Source: Calditrichia bacterium (lineage in GTDB: Bacteria; Calditrichota; Calditrichia; Calditrichales; Calditrichaceae). From it: a stretch of 64,000 nt of DNA. The notes under the pieces were generated by a model. The model was not told the origin of the DNA. It was given only the letters and a program-made list of their open reading frames with translations, and made no database searches. Location of the stretch: positions 1-64,000 of the forward strand of contig JALSTK010000063.1 in assembly GCA_026983775.1 (NCBI GenBank), given 5' to 3'. This document shows, piece after piece, positions 43,388 through 55,300 of the stretch. Position numbers and translations under genes: made by a program. Every line of letters begins with the position of its first letter. Position 1 is the first letter of the stretch.

Positions 43388-46300
43388 ATGAGACGCATAC
43401 TTTTTTTGCTGTTTTTTTTAACCGGCTTCTTATTCTCACAAAACATGGAAGTGAATGTTCAAACACAATTCCCCTCGCCTTATTTAAGCGACTGGATGAC
43501 TACACCGAATGTAATTAAGGTAACGGTTCTCAATACCCTGCCCGAGACGCAAACCTTCCATATTAAAATCAAATTGGAATCGGACCGTGATGGTACGGTT
43601 TTCGAAGGTGTCAGTTCAAATTTTACCGTGCTGTCCGGGGCAACCTACACCATCGACAACAGTAATCTCATTCATTTCGATACGGGAAGCATCAACAACG
43701 ACCTGGTCGACAAGGTTAAAACCACCAATATGATTCCCGAGGGTATTTATACCCTTACTCTGGAGTTGTATAGCGAAGGGGATGAAAACCCGGTGGACGG
43801 ACCGGTTGTGGAAAATTTCTATGTCCTGTCATTCGATCGTCCCGAATTGCTGGCTCCGGCAGATCAGGAAGTCATTGAGGATGAAAGCAGTCTCATTTTT
43901 CAATGGGCTCCGGTAGTCGAAGGGATTAGCGGATTTAGCGTACGATATCACCTTAGTCTGTTTGAAATCAAGCCCGGACAAATTCCTTTTCAGGTCATAT
44001 CTTCCTCCTATCCGGTTTTCGAAACGGATGTAATTGACAATACACAATTGAATTATCCTGTATCGGCTTACGGGCGATTGGAAAAAGGTAAACAATATAT
44101 ATGGTATATACAGGCGTACAACAATAATCCCGGACCCAATTACGGAGCGACGCTCGGCGAAAATGAAGGCAGGTCCGAAATCATTTCTTTCTTTTATCAG
44201 CAAAAGACAACCCAGGCCGTGGAACTCAGTGATCTGAAACGCCTGGAATTGGTACCGGGTGTAGCCTATTTGAAAGATTTAAGCGGTGTAAGTAAAAACC
44301 AGACTTCAACGGAATACATTTTAGACGGGGCGGGCAGCCTTGTTTATTATGTCCAGGGTGATTCGGTTACAGTACCGGTTACCATTTCCCATCTTACTTT
44401 TTTACAGGGATCACTATTTCCGCCAACCTTTGTGGACGGTGAAGTAATGGCCATGCTGAGTGGAACGGGAAGCCACTTACCCGGGCTGGATAACCTGCCC
44501 ATAGAAGCAACCGATTTACGTTTTTCTGCCAGTACCGGTCTGACTTTCGGTGCCAATTTTAAAATTCCGGGAAGTACAATCAGTAATCCGGTCGGTCTAA
44601 ACGGCCGTATCACTCTCAATTCGGCCGGATTTTCCGGACAACTCGCGTATCATGGTGACTGGGATAATCCCTTGCTGCAATTCGATCATGAGTTGGTCAA
44701 GGTACATTTTACCGGAGTGGATATTGATTTGGCCGCGCTTTCGGCCCGTGCCGATGTGGATTTTCGTTTCTTTAATTCGGATAGTACCTGGTCTATTCCC
44801 AACATGCGACTGGATCTGCCGCAGATCAATTTTCCCATTAATTTTAGCAGCCATCAAACCATTGCTCTTATTCCCCGGAGTGATTTTCTGAAATTAGGCC
44901 TTAAAACATTGAACGGCACCATTTCTTTAAACACCAGTACCGGATCCTTTGATTTTGATCTTGCTCTTGGTGCCGATATCATTTTTCCCTTTACGAATAC
45001 TCCATCCCAATATCCGGAAATTAACCTATCGATGAGCAAAGCGTCGGGTCTGACTTTAAACGGTTTTAATCCCCATTTAACCCAGAACCTTGGGGTGGAT
45101 TTTCAATGGATGAAATTAAATGTCCGCAATTTGATTCTTTCTACCTTCCAATATCAGGCCGGTCATTTTAATTTTGATCTGAAAATGGATGCGGATTTTA
45201 ATCTCCCGGCTATTCCCGGACTGGGGTCACCGATTATTCATGATATTCATTTCACTTCAAACGGTATAACCATCGGGCAACAGACGTTCAGTAATCCCTC
45301 TCTCGCCCCTTTCGATTTAGCCGGATTGCGTCTGGAAATGAAGCAGTTTCGGGTAGGGGAGATGAATTTCAACTGGTCCACAGGATCAATGCCTGACTGG
45401 GATTTTGCAGTTGATGTGGACGTTACCCTGCCCAATTTGCCCACGCAGTTTGCTTCTGCAGTGCGCCAAAAGGTCTTTCATCTGCAGAATATTGCTTTAG
45501 GCGGCCAGCATATTCAGGCTGTTTTCCCGGACCTCTCTTTTACCGGAACCGAAGGAGAAATACCTCTTGGAGGGGGAGCCGCCTATTATGTTAAAACACT
45601 CGGTGGAAAATTGGATGTGGATTGGAACAATGGATCACCGTTGAACCATTCCACGCTGAATATGAGCGGCGATTTAAAATTACCGGATGTTTTTTCCTGC
45701 AGCAGTGTTCAAAATTTAACATCGACTACGATACATATGGACGGGTTCGGCCATATCAGCGGAACCATTTCGAATTTTGTACCTACCTGTCCGATTAAAC
45801 TGGGCTTTCTTTCTTTGACCGTAAATTCCAGTTCATTAAATTTTGATTTCTCGGATAATCGGCAAAAAGCATTATTGAGTGCCGCAGTCAGTGCTACTTT
45901 ACCCGGCCTTAGCGAGAGCAGCCAATCCACTTCTACTGGTAATATTACCGTGGATTTGATAAACGGCGCCCTGGTAGATGGCAGTTTAAACCTGACTAAT
46001 TTCGCGTTAAAAATTCCCCAGGATCAGCCGGTTCTTACCTTCCACATCAGTCAGGCTACTCTTTCTACAAATGGATTGGAGCTCAACGGTACCCAGCAAC
46101 TGGCCCTGGGGGGTAGTTCGGTCGGGGTGGTTTTCGATCATCTGCTATTGGATATGAAGGAATTCCGGGTCATTTCGGGGAATGCATATTTTAACAGTAG
46201 TTTTGCTTTCCAGTTGGGTATTTCGGATGGGGGATTGCAATGGAAGGCGATTCAGGCCGGCCAGTCGCTTACGCAGCAAAATACCATGATGTTTAATTTG

Positions 46301-49300
46301 CCGGCCAATATCGGTATCAGTAAAAACGGCTTGAAAATCAACGGGCAATCGGATATCCAGCTAAACTACGGAGGCAATCAACTGGATAGTCTGAGAGCGG
46401 TGTTTTCTTCCGATTTTGCTTTGCAATTTAAGCCGTTTAAAGTAAAAACAGGGAATGTTGATTTCTTTTACGGATCAAACAGGATCGCCTATCTGGATGG
46501 GGGCGGAATTCACTTCGACCTGAGTTATTTCGGAGCCAAGGCCTTACCGGAAAAATTGCCGTTGCCCAATGAATCAATTGCCTATCTGGTGCTTAAATCC
46601 GGCGGCACATCACTGGTAGATGTCACTACCGTAAGCGACGGAGTGCGTATTGCTACCAAACCCGGGTCACCGGTGCGTCTTGTAATCCCTGCTCTTCAAT
46701 TTAGCAGCGCTACACCGCCGGAAGTAGGGGTTCAATTCTCGGTAACGGTAGACCCGCTGCATTTTCAGCTTAAGGGCGGAAAGATCGCCGCTGTTATTCC
46801 CCAGGAGACGGCCGGATTCGATCTTTCCAAAGTAGGGCTTCCCATCAAAATCAGCAATCTGGATTACCGCGATGTAAGCGGGGTTAAGACCTTTACCTTC
46901 AAGGGCCTTCCGGCTCTGTTCGGGGCAAACCTTTCGGAAACGGATTCAGTGAGTCTGACTCTGACCGGCACCGGCCAGTTTTCTTCTACTTTTAATCTCA
47001 ATCTCGATAAACTGATTCCTCTGGTCGGCGGGAACGATCTTATTCAATTACATTTGAATCGTCTCAACGGCAGCATCAATTGCAGCTTATCTTCATTCAA
47101 CTTTGATGTGACCGCTTCCGGTGGTCTGAAAATGAAAATGGATGATGAACTCAAAGATGTACTGACCATGGATGTGCATATCGCTCCCAGCGGATTTTCG
47201 GTGCAAAATGTGACCATGGACCCGAATCTGAGTGCGATGAATTTCAACCTCGGTGTCGTGGATATGGGATTTTCCGATTTCACCATTCCCAATTTTTCCT
47301 ATAGTTCCTCCGAAGGCTGGAATTTTGTTTTTGATTTTTCGGCTAAGCTGGGGTTCCCGCAGTTAGGTAATTTTCAACTTCCTAAGATCGAACATGTACG
47401 CATTTCGCGCCAAGGAATTCATTTCCCGGAAACCTCCCTGCCGGATCTTAACTTAACGCCGTTTAATATGGGCGGCTTTGCTTTAAAAATGACTTCCCTG
47501 CGTATTCCGGAAGTGACGGTGAATTTCTTTAACGGATCGGTGGATTTCGGATCCGCTTCAGGTATCCGCTTCGATCTGGAACTAAACCTGAATAATTTGT
47601 CGCAAGGGATGCCGCCCCAACTGGCGAATTTAGGTTTGCAAGTGAGTGACTGCGGATATGAGCACGGTATTATTACCGGAACGATTCAAAACAAGCAGAT
47701 TGCCGCTCCGGGCTTGGATATGCCCATCGGCGGAGGCGCGCACTTTTATGCTAAGAAATTCCGCGGCAGTCTGTCCGGCGACAGCACCGGTTCGGGTTGG
47801 AACCAGAAATTTGACGTGATGGTAGAAGGGGCTTTTCAGTTGCCTTCAAATCTCTTCCCATGCGCGGAACCGGCCGATATTTCCGCTGCTTTGCGCATAA
47901 ATTCCGATGGTCACCTTTCGGGAAACATTTCCGGTTTTGTCCCCTCCTGTCCGCTTTCCTTCGGTCCGGTTAAGTTGCAGGTTCATTCCTCTTCTTTGGC
48001 GTTTGATTTTTCCGGCAGCGAACAATCCGCCGTACTGGCCATGGACGCATCAATGAAATTACCGGCTCCCACCTCCGGCGATTCGGTTACGGCTTCGGGC
48101 AATATCTCGCTGGATTTGGTAAAAGCTAAGTTTATCGACGGACAAATTGCCATCAACACCCCCTTCCGTCTGGATTTGCCCTCGGAAGGAAAAATTTTGT
48201 CTTTCACCATCAGCTCGGCCGTTCTCAATCGAGACGGTCTGAGTATTTCCGGCAGTAACTCCCTTAATCTCGGGGGCAGCAATGTAACGGCAAATTTCCA
48301 AAATTTTGTTATCGGATTGCATCCCTTTAAAATCAAATCGGGCAGTGTAAGCTTCAGCTCCAGCTTCGCCTTTAAGGTCACTCTGGAAAACGGAGACCTG
48401 AAATGGCGGGCCAGCGCACCTAACCCGACGATTAGCGAGGATTTCGGTGTGGCTATGAATTTACCATCCACTCTCGGGATCAGCGACGGGAAATTTTTTG
48501 CCGACGGTAATGCTCAGGTAGATCTAAAATTTCAGGGTAAATCCTATGAAGGTCTGACTGTGAATTTCAAGGATAATTTCCGAATGAATCTTTGGCCGAC
48601 CCGTGTTGTTAGCGGAAAAGCTGAGTTTATTCGTGATTCGGAAGTGCTGGCCTATATCGATAGTACGGGATTTGTACCGGGAAATGTATTGGGCATCATT
48701 CCCATGCCGGATAGCATCGGTCTGCCTTCCGCAGATGTGGCTTATATGAAACTAAAGGATGATCAGGGCCATTTGCTGGTGGAAACCACGGACAACGGCA
48801 GTGCTTATATGCTGCAGATTAAACCGGGGAAAACGCTGAAGATTAAGATCCCGGCTTTAAAATACGGTTCGGATGTACCGGAATTGAATGTGACTTCGCT
48901 CAGTATCGGTTTGAATAAGACCACCCACCATCTGGTCAGCGGCGGCATTCAGGTGGAAGCTCCGACGGACGGTACCCTCCTGGATCTGACGAGTCGCGGT
49001 ATTCCGCTGGATCTTACCCGATTCGCCTTTAAAAAGGTAAACGGTTCCTACCAGGTGGTTTTGGGAGCCAAGGTAAAATTGCCGCAAGCTCTGGCCGACC
49101 TGGAAATCGATGTGGATAGCCTGCTTCTCTCTTCAAGCGGTATCTCAGGCGCTGCTCATGTGGGAAATTACCACGAACATTACACAGAGGGTACTACTTA
49201 TATTAAAGAAATCACATTAGGCAGTGACGCCCCGGTACAGTTGAAAGTGGAAGGTGTCCAGACCTCGTTTTCATCCTCTTCTTTTCAGATCGGTTTCAGC

Positions 49301-52300
49301 GGTGACATGTTTGTGGATATGTTCAAGGAGTCCAATACTCCCGCACCCATCCATTTCGCGGCTAATGTAGGTACGGATTCTACCACTTTTACGACCGATA
49401 TATCCCATCTGTCCGGTGGTATTCCTCTTAAGATTGCGCGTTTAATGCCTTTGGCCAATAACTCCGATTTGCCGCCGATTAAGATTTCTACCTCAGGCAA
49501 CGATTTTGCCGTAGAAGTCAACACCCTTCTTAAGATTCCGTCTTTCGGTGAAAATTTTGCCGTGGAGGTTCGCGGCTTAAAAATTTCGAAAAACAACGGT
49601 CTTCATATGCCGGAAATAACGTTCAACAATCCTTCCGACTTCTTGCATTTCAATTTATTCACGATGCAATTTGATGTATCTCAATTAGGCTTCTTTTACG
49701 ACACGGCAAGCGGCAAAAAAGTATTCGGAGTGGAGCTGGGTGGAAATATTCATTTTATGGATAATGTGAGCAGTTTTACCGGCTTAAAAATCGGCACCGA
49801 CGGCAGTTTCTCCATCGCCGGAGCCAGTTTGCTCTCCAGCCCGATCGATATTATTCCGCAACGGTTGTCTTTAAAGACCTTAGATTTTAAGGATGATTCT
49901 TTAAAAGCGAGCTTTTTGGTTACCCCGCCCGAACCGCTCAATTCGACTCCCAGCCAGGTTGACTTTTTCATCGCACCCAACGGTCAGGTCGGCGGAGGCG
50001 GTACAATTGTATTACTCGACGAACAGCACGGTAAAGGCAACGGAGATGCAACGGAATGGACCTTCTGGAAGGGTACTCTGGACCTGGTGTATTTAAACCT
50101 GGATTTACAACTGAACCACCTGGCGGATTCAAAGGTGCAAATTAACGGGGACCTCTGGCTTAACAACGATCGGTTGGAGCTCGGTTATAAAGAGGGCGGC
50201 GTGGTCCATCCCGGGATTCAGATGACTTTTGACGGCCATGTCAACTTTAGCAATTATCGTCTGGTCGGAACCCCTAAGTTCGATCTGGAAGTATTAAAAT
50301 TCAATTTAACCAATTTAACATCTCTTCCGGGAGACCATTTCGGTTTAAGTCTTTCCGGCGACGTTGCTCTGGATATTTCATCGGCAACCAGCACTTTGGC
50401 CTTTAACAATTTAGAGGTGTCGGCAACCGGGGGTATGCCCAATTTTGCCTCTTCGATCACCAGCGGTTCCATTACCATCGGCGGTGTTTTCTCTTTTGCC
50501 GTAACCAACTTCGAATACAAGCCGAACGGCGGTGATGTACAGATCAGCTCCGGGACCATGCCAACCGCATCCAGCAACGGTACACAAACCCCTAAGACGA
50601 TTCATGCCGACTCTTATCTGCAGCTTGGGGTGAGCATGTCCATGGGCAGCAGTTTTTCCGGGGGGGTAGACCGTTTCCTGCTCTTTAAAAAAGACGGTTC
50701 ACCGAATATTATCATTGATAATCTTCACCTCAGTATTCAGGATGTGGTAAGCGGTTCACTGGATATGCAATATATGTCCTATGGCTCCAACTTTAAATTT
50801 TTAGCTGCCGGACAGATCAGCATACCGCCCAGCATCAGTTTAACTACGATCGGTCTGTTCGAAAAAGAGAACGGGAAATTACGTTTCGGTATTTTTGCCA
50901 CTGCCGAATTACCCGGCCCGGGTATTGTCCTCTTCCCGGGTATTTCATTAGCCAAGGTAGGCGGCGGATTTTTCTATAATCCAAAGCAGGAATATCTGGA
51001 TATGGTGGTCCATAAAACCGATTTAGCCAGCGATCCTATCCTTTCGGAGCTGCCGAAATTAAACGGGGAAGCCAAATTTGCCGTAATGCTTTACGCCGGT
51101 GTGGTGATCATGGATAAGAGCGTGGTAAGCGGTACGACTTTAATTACCATCACAGATCAGTATATCAATTTTGCCGGTCGTGTTTCCATGATGAATCTGA
51201 AAGACAAGGTACAGGGAGGTTTCAAATTAACGGCCCGTTTCGACCAGTTTTATATTGACGGGATTATCTTTGCCAAGGTTAAAATAGGGGTGGTGAAAGG
51301 CAACGGGCAAATGCAATTTAAGATTGCCGAGGATCAATGGTATGTAAAAGGTAAATTCGAAGCTACCGTTATCAATCCTAAATTTCTAAAAGCGGAAAGT
51401 AAATTCTTTATCGGTAATCCGGGTTTTATGTTCCAGGCTTCTTCTCATAGCGGATTCGATTTCTGGATTGTATCGGTTAACACGACCGTTTCCGGTATGG
51501 TTTGGATGAAATGGCAGGAACCGCGGGAATTCGGTGCTTATTTTACCTATGGGGCGAAAGCGGAAGTTTTGATGGGTTTGGCTTCCATCAGTGCCGAAGT
51601 GAAAGCGATTTTGATAGTCACCGATCATTATGTGCTATACGGAGAGGCGGATGGCTCGGTATGTGTTTGTTGGGGGCTTAAGTGCTGGGACGGATCTATT
51701 TGGGTGAAAGTGAGCAATGTGGATCCGAAATTTGACGGAGGGTTCGGTTCCGATCCGGAAATGAGTGAAAAAATAAATGACGCGGAAAACATGGCGGATG
51801 ATATGGAGAATGCCGCCAAAGAAGCCGAATCGGATATGCAAAATGAATTGATCGAAAAAACACAATTGACTCAGGATCAGGTGGAACGGGCCGGTTTGAA
51901 TCTCTATGCCAATAATCCTAAACAAATCGGGACTGGCTGGAGAGCCATGGAGAACAACAACGGCGGCTTACAGAGCAGTGAAAATAACAGTTTGTACAAT
52001 TACATTAATAACTATATGCAATATCCGTCTAATCTAAGTTCCACACCCAATATATTAGTCCAACTTCTCGCAGTGGAAAAGAGTGCTCTGCAGGATGCGG
52101 AAAATATTGCTCAACAGGTAAGCCAGGTGATCGATGTGGCCATGGAATCCATGCCGCCGGTTGACCAGATGCTGAATCAATATGAGATGGATTCACCGGT
52201 AGAACAATTTTCGGATTCGGTCAATGTGGTGACCTATACGGACGCCGAAGGGCATCCGCATCAGAGCTTCAGTGTTCAGCCGGCTTTGGCTATTGATCAG

Positions 52301-55300
52301 CAAAAAGTGAATGAACATAAAAATCGGGCCGCAGAAATGGAACAGACCCGACAGCATATTCTGGCCCAGATTTATGCTCGTATTCTCGTGCTCAACCGAT
52401 ATCTGAATAAAATTGATGCTATCCTCAATGCCAAGGGCAATAATTCGATTAATGCCATGAGCGAAAAATACCAATTAGCCCGAGAGAAACTGGAGCGTTA
52501 CTTTTATGTGAATCACCAGTTTATCTATAGTTTACATAGCTGGGCACAGGGCAAAATGAGTGGAATAAATGGAGAAGGGATGTTTATCAGAAATTTCCTT
52601 AACAATAAAAACAACCGTCTTTCTACTGTGGAAGCTCTGAAACAACTGGCTAAAGCCCGGGCCCGAAGTCTGGCCGATGTAATCTATCCCGGAGCGCCTT
52701 CCAAGGCGGACGGTGTGTATCAAAATTTAGAGGCTAATATCGATCAAATCGAGGATGCTACCGGTTTGCGTACCATTTGTTTTAACCTCGGTAACAATCT
52801 GTGGTACGATGTTCCTAAATCAGGGTTAACCATGTTGGCCACTCAATTCGATTCTGCCGTTGTAGCCAACGTTCATAATCAGAATGATCAGGTGGGCGCC
52901 CTGGAAGCCCGACAGGTACAAATTACCCAGGTCTTAGATCATATTTATGATATGCGGATTAGCTACGCCCAGGCGCTCTATGATTTAACGGATCGGTATT
53001 TGTACTGGCAATTGGGTGGTGTTCCGGATAATGAAATATCTGTGGTTAGCAGTTCGGGAGTGACCAGTAAGCTGCATTCCTATATCGATCAGAATCTCTT
53101 GAGCGGATATTCTCAAAGTCTGGGCGGGTTGCAGTTCAGTGCAGGAGTGAATTCCTCGGCTCTGAGCGGAATTCAATTGGGCAATGCCGGAAGCGGTACT
53201 TCCAACTCGTATAGCAGTACCTTTACCCAAAGTTCGGGAGTCATGGACCTCGGAAAGTTTACTACCCCCAAAACAGCCGTAATCGTTAAGGTAGGTCCGA
53301 ATTTTATGAGCCAGATCTTTCCGGATGTTAAAGTGATTCATGACCGTTTGGCCCTGCAATTAGTCGCACCTAAAATTAAATATATCAACGTTAATAATTA
53401 TAAGGCTCCGCATACTGCGCAGATATACGCCGCGTTTAAGGCTACCCATCCTGCCGGTATCGCCAATTACAGTTATACTATTTCCAATGGCCAGGTGACC
53501 AATCCCAATACTACAAGCGGAACATCGGGTACATCGAACAGCGGATTTGTGCAGATCGGTTCGGGCAATAGCATAGGTCTTATTAATTTTTCGGGGGTAC
53601 TATACCAAAGCATGCTGCCGGAAAACGGTATCTATTCTACTTCTTACAAAATGATCGGTAAAAACAGACACCTGCATTCCTACTTTATTCCTCAGAATAT
53701 GAACGAAACCTCTCGTTACCTTGCGCTGAAAGTCCGGGCCCGCTCGACCAGTGGGTATGTGAATCGTCGTTTGACGAATTTTACCGTTCATTTTGATGGC
53801 ACCACACCGGGAGTTCACTATGTGGAGCAGTCCTCGATGAGCGATGACAGTACACCCCCCATTGTCCAAAAAGTTTCGGTCCCTGCCTATCAGTACAATC
53901 GGGACCGGATTATGAAGGTCCATGTGGATGCCGCGGATTACGAATCCGATGTTATGGAGCTAGCTTATGCCGTTGGGGATCGGCCCACGGTTTCGGGACA
54001 GCATCGCTTGAACTGGCACAATGTAGGACCGCGGGTCGATTTTAATATTTTAGGACTCTCGCTGCAGCATAATCATTCTTACTATGTCTATGTGAAGGCG
54101 AAAAACAGTGTAGATCTGTGGAGTTCGGTCAAAGTCTCCAATCCGGTGAAAGTGGATACCACTTCGCCCGGAAGAGTCACGGTTACCTATACAAGTCCGT
54201 ATCCATCGGATCAGCAGTCCTCATTAAATTTACAGGATGCAGTGACCGGCTATGACCTGGGCACTCAAATAAATTATCAGGCGAAGGGCAAGCAATACGG
54301 ATTTATCGTACCGAATACAGGGTCCGGCCAGAGTTCATCAACCCAGAGTAGCGGAGACAGCTGGTCCGTCTTATTTTCATCTTTTAATTATATGGGAGGC
54401 TTTAATTTCTTCTCCGGGGATACCATTCCTCCCGGCCTGCGGGTGCGCTTTAGCCCTGCCAGTGATGCAGAATCAGGAATCCAGCAATATGTATTCAAGG
54501 TAACGCGTCAGGCCAATGATCCCAATCCGAATACAGGATGGCATCTATTGGGTCAGGATGAAAGCGGACGACCGCTACGGGAAATTAAGCTGATTGGTCA
54601 GCCTCTGGCCTATTTGGATTCATTTTATGTACATATCCGGGCCATGAACCGGGCCGGGATACTGGGTGCATCGGTTAGTGCCGGACCCATTCGTCCCCTG
54701 GATCGCACCAAACCGGTTAAACCGGAATTCAGCTATGGTGTGAATCCGGCCGATGAACCTTACTATATCAGCGCACCGGATCAGATCGTCGTCGGTATTA
54801 AACCGGCGGTTGATCACGAAACAGGTATCCGGAACTATGAATATAAAATCGGCACAAGCCCCGGGGGCAGCCAGATTACCGGGTGGACGAGCCAGAATAT
54901 TACAGCCTTTAGTTCTAATAAGAACTTAGGTACCAGAAATTTTCCGTGCGATATGAGTGGTCAGGGTCTGCCTTGTTATACGGGTTTTATAGGGGTGGTT
55001 ATACCGGGGATGGAATCACAGGGAGAACATCTAAAAATAACGAATCTCAATTTAAGCAACGGACAAACCATTTATCTCAGTTTACGGGCGGTGAATGGGG
55101 ACGGACTACGTAGTCCCGTGGTGACTTCCAAAAAGATGCTGGTCGATTTCACACCACCGCCGGCCCCGCTGGTAAGCCTGTCGTACGACTATTCGACCCA
55201 TAAAATGGCCGTTTCTTTATTGAATTATAAGGATGCGGAATCAAAGATTTACGGTTTAAAAGTCGGTATCTGGGGGGCCTCCGGATCCTCCGAGTTTAAG

